Positions 8,902 through 17,520 of a DNA stretch of 64,000 nt are shown one piece after another (position 1 is the stretch's first letter; each line of letters starts with the position of its first letter). Made by a program: the position numbers and the translations under genes. The stretch is from Brachionus rotundiformis (Eukaryota > Rotifera > Eurotatoria > Ploima > Brachionidae). Below the pieces are notes generated by a model. The model was not told the DNA's origin. It worked only from the letters and a program-made list of their open reading frames with translations, and did not search any database. The DNA is taken from NCBI GenBank assembly GCA_016802295.1, contig JAESIW010000210.1, positions 186,001-250,000 of the forward strand, given 5' to 3'.

Positions 8902-10668
8902 ATGTACAAATTATTAGGTATAGTGCTATTGTATTGCATTAGTTATACTTTTATGCACGGCTTTACCTACAAGTTGCCTGCCACTAAGGTAGTTGCTAAA
9001 TACAATAATTACAACGTTTTTATAAATGGTTTTAGCAAAACAACTACGTTACAATTTAATAGTAGTTTAACAGAAAGCCTATTTAGTAATACTAATTATA
9101 ATCAACCATATATTTTTAGCATTAAAGGTAACAGCAGTGTTGCAGGGTATAGTGCGGTAATAATAGATGGCGTTAAAATTTTAGATACCAGCAATACCAA
9201 TTTATTTTTAGATATTTCTATGCTAAATAGCAATGTATTAAGCAAAGCTAAAGTTGTTGAGGCTAATTCGTCTACTTTATATGGTTCGGGTTCGGCTTTT
9301 GGGGTGTTGCTATTAAATACTAAAAATATTAATACTAACTACACAAGCATTGGCTTGCAGGTTGGCTTTCCTAGCTATAATTTGGTTAGCTTGGTGCAAA
9401 ATTTTAATATTAATAATTTTAATTTAACGTTTTTTGGTTCTAATAATACGGTTAATCAAATTTCTTTGGCTAAGCAGTTGCCTAATGGTAATAAAGCTAC
9501 CGAAAAAGATAAAACCACGGCGTTAAATTCTGCTTTTAAATTAAATTATAACAATAATAATTTGCAAATAAACGCAATGTATTACTATAATAAAGCCAAT
9601 ATTAATTTTGATGCCTTTAATACCACCACCAACACCCCAGTAGACAACCCCATTAATAAATCTATTAACCACACTAACATTGCATACGCTACTTTAAAGC
9701 ACAGTTTTAATAAATTTAATTATAACTTATATGCTTTAAATAATGTATTACAACGCAAATACACCAATTATGTATACGGAGAATCTAAATTTATAGGCAA
9801 ACAAACCAGCATAGGTTTAAACACTAATTGGCAATATAAAAAAGTTAAGCTAAATATAGGTACAGCCTTAGAAAACCAGTATTACAGCCACAAAAATTTA
9901 TTATATGCAGATAACTACATTAATTTTTATAACTACTTTAACAATATGCAAATTATGTATGGTTATCGTAATAATACTATGTTAAGTAACAATAATAATG
10001 CTAAGCAACACAACAACGCTTTTGTAGTAGATTATAAACTACAACTTAATAATAATTATAGCGTTTTTGTAAATTCGGGTGTGGGGTATCGTAATCCTTC
10101 TATTTACCAGCAAGCAAATACTAACAATAATTTGCAGGCAGAAGTTTCTAAAACCCTAGACATAGCTTTACAATATGCTAACAATAACAGCGTTATAAAT
10201 AATAAATTTTTTATTGCTAAAACCAGTAATTTAATTAATTTTAGTAATGCTAATTTTAAATATTATAATAGTAACAATACAATAATAAACAAAGGTTTTA
10301 CAACGCAATTTAGTTATAATTTAAAAAATATTAATTTAAATACAAGTTATAATTATTATTTACAACCAGTAAAGTTAACTGCTAATAAATTAAATGCACA
10401 AGTTAAGTATACTTATAAAAAATTAAGCACTAGTTTGCAAATGTTGGCTTACAGTAGCAAGCAACATTGTTTATATAATAAAGTTTGCAATACCTTAAGT
10501 GGTTATGCGTATTTTAATTATATGCTACAATACAACTTAGCAAGCCGTAAATTTAATTATAATTTATTTGTAAAGGTAAATAATATTTTAAATAAAAAGT
10601 ATTACACTAATTATTTGTATAATAATACAGGGTTTGCCGTTTATGCGGGCTTTAAATTATTTAAATAA
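8902..10668 (+). CDS. TonB-dependent outer-membrane receptor, probable cobalamin transporter (BtuB-like)
   Basis: From the ATG at 8902 the product is 588 aa. A longer frame begins at a TTG at 8839, but that codon lies in the loop of the attenuator, so I chose 8902, which has AAGG six bases upstream. The protein has a signal-peptide-like start (MYKLLGIVLLYCISYTFMHG), a plug domain (about 30-140, with YGSGSAFGVLLLNTK) and a long Asn/Tyr-rich beta-barrel ending near Phe-Lys. Outer-membrane receptors of this type import bulky nutrients with TonB energy. The B12 riboswitch immediately upstream makes a cobalamin or cobinamide substrate likely. TonB, ExbB/D and the BtuFCD importer are not in this window. 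Confidence 0.85.
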   Translation: MYKLLGIVLLYCISYTFMHGFTYKLPATKVVAKYNNYNVFINGFSKTTTLQFNSSLTESLFSNTNYNQPYIFSIKGNSSVAGYSAVIIDGVKILDTSNTNLFLDISMLNSNVLSKAKVVEANSSTLYGSGSAFGVLLLNTKNINTNYTSIGLQVGFPSYNLVSLVQNFNINNFNLTFFGSNNTVNQISLAKQLPNGNKATEKDKTTALNSAFKLNYNNNNLQINAMYYYNKANINFDAFNTTTNTPVDNPINKSINHTNIAYATLKHSFNKFNYNLYALNNVLQRKYTNYVYGESKFIGKQTSIGLNTNWQYKKVKLNIGTALENQYYSHKNLLYADNYINFYNYFNNMQIMYGYRNNTMLSNNNNAKQHNNAFVVDYKLQLNNNYSVFVNSGVGYRNPSIYQQANTNNNLQAEVSKTLDIALQYANNNSVINNKFFIAKTSNLINFSNANFKYYNSNNTIINKGFTTQFSYNLKNINLNTSYNYYLQPVKLTANKLNAQVKYTYKKLSTSLQMLAYSSKQHCLYNKVCNTLSGYAYFNYMLQYNLASRKFNYNLFVKVNNILNKKYYTNYLYNNTGFAVYAGFKLFK

Positions 10669-10670
10669 AA

Positions 10671-11456
10671 TTAATTAATAATGTACGAATTACAACGCTT
10701 AGCCCAACCTTGCAAAAACTTGGTTTCGCTATAATTGTTAGATAAATAAACACGGTTAATTAGTACATCTTTGCAAGAATTGGCAAAATCGTAGTATACG
10801 GTGGCATCTTGTTTAACGCCTTTCATATTTTCTAATACATTGCGTAGTCCAGAAATACTGTTTTCTGTAGCTCCTTCGCCTTTAAAATTAGTATAGTCTA
10901 CCAGTAAATAAATACCGTTTTTTTGGCTTATAATACGGTTAAACTGAAAAATAACCTTACTTTTATTGCTAGAAGTTTGCACAATATTATTAAAAGAGTT
11001 TATAATGCGGTTAAACATATACTCTACTTGAATATGCTTAGTTTTTTCAAAAAACTTAATTATTTCTGCCACTTCGTCTGGATTATTTTGCTTGTAGGTT
11101 TCAAATTCTTGTTTGCTATTCCACGGAGCATTGTATTGTTGCAATAATTTAGGTACTTTAATGTTTTTAGATTTATAAAAATCTATTAACAAAGGTAGTG
11201 TGTTGCCAAAGCTACTGTTGTAATTTGCCGGAAACCAAATAAAATGCCCTATTCCTAACGAAGGAAACGGCTCTTTAGCACTCCAAAACATTAAGTATTG
11301 TGGGTTGCCTCCGGTTTCGTTTTTGTATACTAGTTCGGCAACTTGTTTAACGTTGGCACCACTAATTTTATAACCCTGTACGTTAATTGCCTTGTATTGG
11401 CAGGCACTAAGTAAAATTACTAATGCGGTAATGGTAATAGTTTTTAGCACTGGCAT
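10671..11456 (-). CDS. Lipoprotein of unknown function, possibly lysozyme-like
   Basis: The 261-aa product has a lipoprotein signal peptide with lipobox LSAC (lipidated Cys19). I do not recognise the family. A segment with a Glu (NETGG, Glu47), about 24 residues, then SLGIGHF (His71) recalls the Glu and GIGHL block of T4-type lysozymes, so a peptidoglycan-cleaving role is conceivable but unproven. Its ATG overlaps the bamA stop by one base (TAATG), which implies translational coupling. It is the last gene of the pnuC-kinase-dxr-rseP-bamA operon, so an envelope role fits. Confidence 0.7.
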   Translation of the reverse strand: MPVLKTITITALVILLSACQYKAINVQGYKISGANVKQVAELVYKNETGGNPQYLMFWSAKEPFPSLGIGHFIWFPANYNSSFGNTLPLLIDFYKSKNIKVPKLLQQYNAPWNSKQEFETYKQNNPDEVAEIIKFFEKTKHIQVEYMFNRIINSFNNIVQTSSNKSKVIFQFNRIISQKNGIYLLVDYTNFKGEGATENSISGLRNVLENMKGVKQDATVYYDFANSCKDVLINRVYLSNNYSETKFLQGWAKRCNSYIIN

Positions 11457-13744
11457 TAAAATCTTGCACCTATGGTAAACGAAATTAAACTAGTATCGTC
11501 GGTTGGTTGTTTCATTATAGGCCAAGCAAAGTCTAGGTTTAAAATACCTAACGGCGAAACCCAAGTTAAACCAAAACCAGCAGACGAACGCACGGCATCG
11601 TTGGCAATATATTTGTATTGTGGGTATTGCTTAGATAGTTTTTTAAAATCGGTAACTGTGCCGTAATCGTTAAAAATATGAAACAACAAGCTATAGTTAG
11701 AAACCCCTGGTACTGGCGTTTCTATTTGAAAACTACCCCTAAAAATATTACGCCCACCTAGTGTATATAAACTGTTGGCATAGTAGCCTTTTAAACTAGG
11801 GCCTATACCGTCTACGCTAGATAATTTAAAGCCACGCAAGGTGTTGTCGCCAATATCAAATTTGTAGGTATTAGAAATTTCTTTGTTGTTAATTTTAGCA
11901 ACATTACCGGCGTATAGTAATGTAGAAAACACTATATCTTTATATAATTTTTGATACCAAATGGTTTTTAGCGTATTTTTAAAATAATAAATATCGCCCC
12001 CAACTCCAGAATATTCGTTATTCATTTCGGTTAATGTACCTTTAGTTGGGTAAATACCGTTGTTAGTTTTATCTAAAACCATTCTATGATTTATTACAGA
12101 TTGCACGGTTGTGCCGTTATCGTTTATTAACAAACTATTTTTTGTGGTATTGCGTGAAATTTCGTAACCAATAGATTGCGATAAATCTGGCGTTATTTTG
12201 TGCCCAAGCCCTAAATTTAAAGAGTCTGATAAAATATCTTTACTTCTGCTAGCATTATTACCAAAAAAGTTAGATGTATACTGCCTTTGCACACCCACCG
12301 AAGCCACAAGTTCTTTATTTAAAAAGTATGGGTTGCTAAAAGTAGCACCGTAGCTAGTGTTGTTAGATGCAACTTCAAAATTAATACCAAACGAATTACC
12401 AGTACCTAAAAAGTTGTTGTCTACCAAGCTGGCGTTTAAGTTAAATTTACTTGCCCCTGTAGAATAACCACCGCCTGCAGAAATACTAGCCGTAGAGCGT
12501 TCTTCTACATTTACAACTACGTTTTGCTTGCCAGCTTCTTGGCTAGGTTGTGCCTGAATATCTACATTACCAAAAAATTGCGTACGGTATAAATTACGTG
12601 TAGCCGCATTAATTTTTGTGCTGGTTAGTTCATCGTTTTCGTTAAATTTTAATAATCTACGAATTACGTAGTCTCTAGTTTTAGTATTACCCGCAGTTTC
12701 TATACGGTTTACAAATACTCTGCTTTCTGGTTTAACCACAAATTTTATTTCTACAGTTTGTAGTACAGTGTTAAACGAAGTTTGGTAATCTACCCCTATA
12801 AACTGAAAACCTAACTTTTTTATAGTGCTAGCTAATTGGCTGGCGTAAACATCTACAGATGAAGCTTTAAACCATTCTTTGCTATCTATTTGTATAGCGT
12901 TGTATAGTTGGTCTTGATATTGCAGTAAACTATCTACTGTAATATCTATGCTAAAATTACCAAATTTGTAGCGTTCGCCTTCGTCTACATTATAAGTTAC
13001 CTGTAATTGGTTAGATACCCCAGATAATTGTGTAGAAGTGGAAAGTACGGTAAAGTTAGGATAGCCGTTTTCTAAGTAAAATTGCCTTAGTAGTTCGCCA
13101 TCTTGTAAAATACGGCTTTTATCGTAAACTTCGCCAGGGTTAATAATACGCCACCATGCACTAGGTTTAGTTAAAATAATTTTTTTTAAAGTGTAACTAC
13201 TAAAAGCTTTGTTGCCTAAAAATACCACGCTGTTTATTACAGTTTTTTTGCCTTCTATAATATTAATTACCACATCTAACGAACCATCTTTATTATTAGT
13301 TGCAGTATAGTTAACTTGTGCTGTTAAATAACCACTGCGGTAGTAAATTTCTTTAATACGTTTAATATCTAAATTAATTTTAGAATCAGAAAAATTACTG
13401 CGTTCTTTAGTTAGTAAATCTTTATTTAGTAGGTCTGATTTTATTTTTTTATTGCCTTGTATTTTAATGGTGCCTACTATAGAAGATTCGGTTAGTACAA
13501 AAGTTAGTACGCCGTTATTAAAACTGGCAGATACATTGGTAAAAAAATCTGAGTCATAAATATTGCGTAAGTTTTGGTTAACTACTTCTTCGTTATAATT
13601 GCTATTTGGGGTTATAGAAATTAAAGTTTTTAGGTAGTCTGTATTTATACGTTTATTGCCTATAAACTCAATTTTTTTAATAGTTTCTGCAAAAGCAACA
13701 TTAATTAAAAATATTATTAATATTATATATATTTTTTTTATCAT
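11456..13744 (-). CDS. bamA: Outer-membrane protein assembly factor BamA
   Basis: The 762-aa protein has a signal peptide (about 1-19), then POTRA repeats over about 20-400 (starts such as IKKIEFIGNKRI and RVFVNRIETAGNTKTRDYVIRR), then a C-terminal 16-strand barrel. The barrel contains the VDGIGPSLKGYY segment near the lid loop and ends with a C-terminal Phe (FTIGARF). BamA folds and inserts outer-membrane barrels such as the porin and receptor in this window. Its start overlaps the rseP stop by one base and its stop overlaps the lipoprotein start by one base. The order dxr-rseP-bamA is the standard proteobacterial one. Confidence 0.97.
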   Translation of the reverse strand: MIKKIYIILIIFLINVAFAETIKKIEFIGNKRINTDYLKTLISITPNSNYNEEVVNQNLRNIYDSDFFTNVSASFNNGVLTFVLTESSIVGTIKIQGNKKIKSDLLNKDLLTKERSNFSDSKINLDIKRIKEIYYRSGYLTAQVNYTATNNKDGSLDVVINIIEGKKTVINSVVFLGNKAFSSYTLKKIILTKPSAWWRIINPGEVYDKSRILQDGELLRQFYLENGYPNFTVLSTSTQLSGVSNQLQVTYNVDEGERYKFGNFSIDITVDSLLQYQDQLYNAIQIDSKEWFKASSVDVYASQLASTIKKLGFQFIGVDYQTSFNTVLQTVEIKFVVKPESRVFVNRIETAGNTKTRDYVIRRLLKFNENDELTSTKINAATRNLYRTQFFGNVDIQAQPSQEAGKQNVVVNVEERSTASISAGGGYSTGASKFNLNASLVDNNFLGTGNSFGINFEVASNNTSYGATFSNPYFLNKELVASVGVQRQYTSNFFGNNASRSKDILSDSLNLGLGHKITPDLSQSIGYEISRNTTKNSLLINDNGTTVQSVINHRMVLDKTNNGIYPTKGTLTEMNNEYSGVGGDIYYFKNTLKTIWYQKLYKDIVFSTLLYAGNVAKINNKEISNTYKFDIGDNTLRGFKLSSVDGIGPSLKGYYANSLYTLGGRNIFRGSFQIETPVPGVSNYSLLFHIFNDYGTVTDFKKLSKQYPQYKYIANDAVRSSAGFGLTWVSPLGILNLDFAWPIMKQPTDDTSLISFTIGARF

Positions 13745-14808
13745 TATAAAGTACCAGTTATTAAGCCAAATACATCTTTAAACACAATGGCTATCATTAA
13801 TAAAATTAACAACATAAAACCAAACGTAATTAGTTTAGTTTGCAAGCTATAGCTTAATTGTTTGCGGGTTATTATTTGCACTAAATAAATTAGTAAATAA
13901 CCGCCATCTAACGCAGGAATAGGCAATAAATTAACTATAGCTAAATTTATAGATATAAGCGACATTACAAACAACCAGTTACTAAGCCCTTGTTTAGCAC
14001 TGTCGCCTGCAATTTGTGCAATTTTAATGGGGCCACCAATATCTTTAAGTTGTAATTGCAGGGTAAATAATTTTTTTAAACCATTTACTATTGCAAAAGT
14101 AACTGTAATATAAGTGTTGTAGCTAGTTTTTATAGCGTTAGTTAAGCTATAGTTTGTGCTTATTACATTTAATGCAGATTGCACCCCTAATACGCCAATT
14201 TGCTTACCATTTACAATAGCGCTAGATAACTTTATATTAAAAGCCAAGGTTTTGTTGTTACGCAGTACTTCTATAGCTACGGTTTTATTAGGGTTGTTTT
14301 GTAAAATAGTTTGAACCTGCTTAAAAGTGGTTACAGAAGTATTGTTAATTTTGGCTATTTTATCGTTATCTTGCAAAATATTGTACGCAGGGGTATCTTT
14401 TACTACTTTGCTAATGGTGGTATCGTAGTTTTTAGTACCATTAAAAAATACTATACCAAAAATAATAATTATAGGAAAAATTAAATTAAACAAAGGGCCG
14501 GCAAAAATAATTAAAAACTTTTGCCAAACTTTTTTTGCTACAAACGAATCATCATCTACTGGTGTATTTGGGTTAGAAAGCATTTCGCCTTTCATTTTTA
14601 CATAACCGCCAAACGGAATTGGGGCAAATTTCCATCTGGTACCACTTTTATCGGTAAAGCCAAATAGTTCTTTACCAAAACCTATAGAAAAAGCCTCTAC
14701 TTTTACTTTAAACAATTTTGCAAAAAGGTAATGCCCTAGTTCGTGTACAAAAACTAAAACCGAAATTAACACAAAAAAGCCTAATATGTAATTTATTATA
14801 AAATCCAT
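13744..14808 (-). CDS. rseP: Site-2 zinc metalloprotease RseP
   Basis: A 354-aa inner-membrane protease. The zinc site HELGH is in the first membrane segment (LVFVHELGHYLF, near residue 24), one PDZ domain lies around 130-200 (NDKIAKINNTSV), and the third zinc ligand region is NLLPIPALDGGYLL near 300. RseP cleaves membrane-bound anti-sigma factors and cleared signal peptides. It lies between dxr (11-nt gap) and bamA (one-base overlap). There is one PDZ domain rather than the two of E. coli, consistent with the shorter length. Confidence 0.95.
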   Translation of the reverse strand: MDFIINYILGFFVLISVLVFVHELGHYLFAKLFKVKVEAFSIGFGKELFGFTDKSGTRWKFAPIPFGGYVKMKGEMLSNPNTPVDDDSFVAKKVWQKFLIIFAGPLFNLIFPIIIIFGIVFFNGTKNYDTTISKVVKDTPAYNILQDNDKIAKINNTSVTTFKQVQTILQNNPNKTVAIEVLRNNKTLAFNIKLSSAIVNGKQIGVLGVQSALNVISTNYSLTNAIKTSYNTYITVTFAIVNGLKKLFTLQLQLKDIGGPIKIAQIAGDSAKQGLSNWLFVMSLISINLAIVNLLPIPALDGGYLLIYLVQIITRKQLSYSLQTKLITFGFMLLILLMIAIVFKDVFGLITGTL

Positions 14809-14819
14809 TTTTATTTGTT

Positions 14820-15989
14820 TTACTTGTTAATACTATTAATATAATTTAAAGCAATGTTGCTACATAGGTTGTATTCTTGTAGTATTTCTTCCACGCTATT
14901 TAATTTTTTATTATTTATTTTATTTAGTGTATATTCTACCACATCTACAATATTTACAAAATTAATTTTATTATTTAAATAACTTTGCACGGCAATTTCG
15001 TTGCTGGCGTTAAAAGCACAAGGGTAGTTATTGCCTAGCTTTAAAACGTTTTTTGCTAAATCTATTGCTTTAAATTTTTTATTATCTAATTGTAAAAACT
15101 CCATAGATGCAAAATCTATTAAATTTAACGGCTTGGTTTGGTTGGCAACCCGCTTAGGGTAAAACAAAGCATATGCAATGGGTAATTGCATGTTGGGGTT
15201 AGCAAAATGCCCTATAAACGAGCTATCTTTATAAAAAACACCACCGTGTAACAAAGCTTGCGGATGCACTAGTACTTCTATTTGATTATACGGAATATTA
15301 AACAAATAGCTGGCTTCTATTACTTCTAGTGCTTTGTTCATTAAAGTAGCAGAATCTATACTAATTTTAGCACCCATGCTCCAAACCGGATGCTTTAAAG
15401 CATTTTGCAAGGTAATATTTTGCATTTGTTGTGGAGTATAGTGCAAAAAAGGGCCTCCGCTGGCGGTAAGTAAAATTTTACTTACATCTTGCATACTGCT
15501 ACCCTGCAAAGTTTGAAAAATAGCACTGTGTTCGGAATCTAGCGGAATAATTTTATTGCTGTAATTATTAATTTGTTGTTGTAAAAAACTGCCTCCACAC
15601 ACAATGCTTTCTTTATTGGCTATGGCTATTTTTAAATTTTTTTGCATAGCTGTTATTAAATACTCTATACTTTGCGTGGTACTGCTGGCTATAAGTACTG
15701 TGGTGCAACTGCTAGCGTTGTTTATAACCTGTAAAGCTTGTTGTTTGCCACTTAATATGGTGGTTGATTTAGAATTAACATTTTTTTGCAATAAATTTAA
15801 ATTATTAGGTTGTACTAACACGGCAAATTGCGGATTAAAACTATTAATTTGCGTGGCAAATAAACCATAGTTGCTGTGGTTAATTAGTGCCACTATATTA
15901 AATTTATTGGCGTATTGCTGTACTAGGTTTAGTGCATTAACCCCTACAGAACCAGTACTACCTATTATAATTAAATTTTGTTTTTGCAT
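14820..15989 (-). CDS. dxr: 1-deoxy-D-xylulose 5-phosphate reductoisomerase
   Basis: A 389-aa enzyme converting DXP to MEP with NADPH. The Rossmann start is IIGSTGSVGVNAL. The NKES segment (ANKESIVCGG), the metal-site stretch PLDSEHSAIFQ, and the substrate loop LTASGGPF are all present. The domain order and length are normal. With ispDF at 7397-8638 it shows that the organism makes isoprenoids by the MEP route. It follows the kinase gene by 15 nt and precedes rseP by 11 nt. Confidence 0.97.
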   Translation of the reverse strand: MQKQNLIIIGSTGSVGVNALNLVQQYANKFNIVALINHSNYGLFATQINSFNPQFAVLVQPNNLNLLQKNVNSKSTTILSGKQQALQVINNASSCTTVLIASSTTQSIEYLITAMQKNLKIAIANKESIVCGGSFLQQQINNYSNKIIPLDSEHSAIFQTLQGSSMQDVSKILLTASGGPFLHYTPQQMQNITLQNALKHPVWSMGAKISIDSATLMNKALEVIEASYLFNIPYNQIEVLVHPQALLHGGVFYKDSSFIGHFANPNMQLPIAYALFYPKRVANQTKPLNLIDFASMEFLQLDNKKFKAIDLAKNVLKLGNNYPCAFNASNEIAVQSYLNNKINFVNIVDVVEYTLNKINNKKLNSVEEILQEYNLCSNIALNYINSINK

Positions 15990-16004
15990 AATACTTATAT
16001 TATA

Positions 16005-16853
16005 TTATTTTATTTTGTTAAAATGTGCAGTGGCACTTTTGTAGTAAAATTCAAAAGCTTGTTTATAATTAAAACGCAATAACCACAAACTACCAAACGA
16101 TGCCACCATGGCAGTGTATATATCTAATTTATGTTTATTAATAGGTTTGTTGCTTATGGTTTGATAATGCTGTAAAAATGCGGTAAAGTTGTTATCAAAA
16201 TTAAAGCCGTTGGCTAGCCAAGCAAGGTCAAAGTATATATCGTTGTGTCTGGCGTATTCAAAGTCTATAAGCCAAATGTGGTTGTTGGTGTCTTGCAGTA
16301 GATTTTCTAGGTTTAAATCGTTATGGCACAGTGCAATATCTGCTGGATAATTTTTTAATAAAGCAAAACAGTGTTGCAAATAGTTTTGTAAATTTTGTAG
16401 TTTAGTGTAATCTATATTACTGTTAAATTGCTTAATAATATTAATATATTTATTGTTAAATAGCTTTTGTAAGTTTTGGGGTTGCCCTTGTATGTTTAAA
16501 CTATGTATAGCGTGTAAAGATTCTGCTATTTGCTTTGCACTATTAGTGTTAATTTGCGTTGGTACGTTTGGTATATATTGTAAAATGCTAAAGTTATATT
16601 TATTAAAGTGTAAAACTTGTGGAGTAATTTTTTTATTTTTAAGTAAATCATAGGCTGTATGCTCTAAACTACGATTAAACAAATTTTTATTTTTAGTATT
16701 AAATATTTTTAATACCACGGTGTTATCTTTGCATTGTACCTTATAAACCTTGTTGGTTAAAGCTTTGGTTAGCGGGGTAATATTTTGTATACTACCGTAG
16801 GGTTGCAAGGCGGTAAGTATTTGTTTATTTTGTAGTATGTTTTTTGTAATCAT
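16005..16853 (-). CDS. Choline/thiamine-kinase-like small-molecule phosphotransferase
   Basis: The 282-aa protein has the aminoglycoside/choline-kinase fold. The catalytic loop is LCHNDLNLENLL (His-x-Asp with the metal-binding Asn) and the metal-binding segment is LIDFEYAR. Substrates in this family include choline, ethanolamine, thiamine and aminoglycosides, and the sequence alone does not decide. Its start overlaps the end of the PnuC-type transporter gene by 29 nt, so the two are translationally coupled. That suggests it phosphorylates what the transporter brings in; a thiamine kinase-like role paired with a PnuT-like carrier is my preferred reading. Confidence 0.8.
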   Translation of the reverse strand: MITKNILQNKQILTALQPYGSIQNITPLTKALTNKVYKVQCKDNTVVLKIFNTKNKNLFNRSLEHTAYDLLKNKKITPQVLHFNKYNFSILQYIPNVPTQINTNSAKQIAESLHAIHSLNIQGQPQNLQKLFNNKYINIIKQFNSNIDYTKLQNLQNYLQHCFALLKNYPADIALCHNDLNLENLLQDTNNHIWLIDFEYARHNDIYFDLAWLANGFNFDNNFTAFLQHYQTISNKPINKHKLDIYTAMVASFGSLWLLRFNYKQAFEFYYKSATAHFNKIK

Positions 16854-17415
16854 TGCTTTTTCTCCACTTATTATAGCCTATTATACTTAAAACTACATAT
16901 ACTAAAAATAAAAATGCTAGCTTATATAGTTGTACATTAAAGTATACTATAACTGATAGCAAATTTAAAACCATAAAATATAACCACGAAGATAATATTT
17001 TATTAGCCTGCAAATAAGTGGCTAATACGCTAAATACAGTTATGGTAATTTCTAAATAAGTAGAAGCTATACCTAAAACTTTAATTAAACCTACTGCAAT
17101 TACACTTATAACTACGCCTATTATAATTAGTATAATGTGTTGTTTGGCTTGGTATTCGGTTATAATTAGCTTGTTGTTAAAGTTGGTTTTAAATTTCCAT
17201 ACATAAAAGCCGTATACCGCCAATATTACGTATAAAGTATTTAAAAAAGCAAAAAAGTATAAATTAGTTAGTATATTGCTAAAAGCCAATAAACCGCTAG
17301 AAAAAAACGCTAAAAACCACGCTATAATTTTTTGTTGTGCTATAAAATAAATATATAGTAAAGCAGTTATGGTGGCTAAAACTTCTATAATATTAGCAAG
17401 GGTAAAAAATTGCAT
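16825..17415 (-). CDS. PnuC-family vitamin/nucleoside transporter
   Basis: A 196-aa inner-membrane protein with about seven hydrophobic segments. The family signature region YGFYVWKF is present near residue 70; PnuC proteins usually show a W-rich version of this motif. PnuC-family carriers move nicotinamide riboside, thiamine (PnuT) or riboflavin (PnuX) by facilitated diffusion, trapped by phosphorylation inside. The kinase gene overlapping its 3' end fits that trap. No NadR-like enzyme is visible nearby. It heads the operon that continues to dxr, rseP and bamA. Confidence 0.85.
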   Translation of the reverse strand: MQFFTLANIIEVLATITALLYIYFIAQQKIIAWFLAFFSSGLLAFSNILTNLYFFAFLNTLYVILAVYGFYVWKFKTNFNNKLIITEYQAKQHIILIIIGVVISVIAVGLIKVLGIASTYLEITITVFSVLATYLQANKILSSWLYFMVLNLLSVIVYFNVQLYKLAFLFLVYVVLSIIGYNKWRKSNDYKKHTTK

Positions 17416-17442
17416 ATAAAACCTTGTTTTGCTTAATAATAC

Positions 17443-17471
17443 TTGTTATTAATAACAATTACTATTATAAT
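17443..17471 (+). promoter_or_regulatory. gltX promoter with a 16-bp palindrome over the -35
   Basis: TTGTTA (17443-17448), a 17-nt spacer and TATAAT (17466-17471) form a good promoter 49 nt before the gltX ATG. The -35 is the left half of a perfect palindrome TTGTTATTAATAACAA (17443-17458). The palindrome lies in the gap between the divergent pnuC-type gene and gltX and could be an operator. Confidence 0.55.
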
Positions 17472-17520
17472 ATATTTTGCAGTATAACAATAATAAAATA
17501 TTTAACAGTAGTAATTTAAT

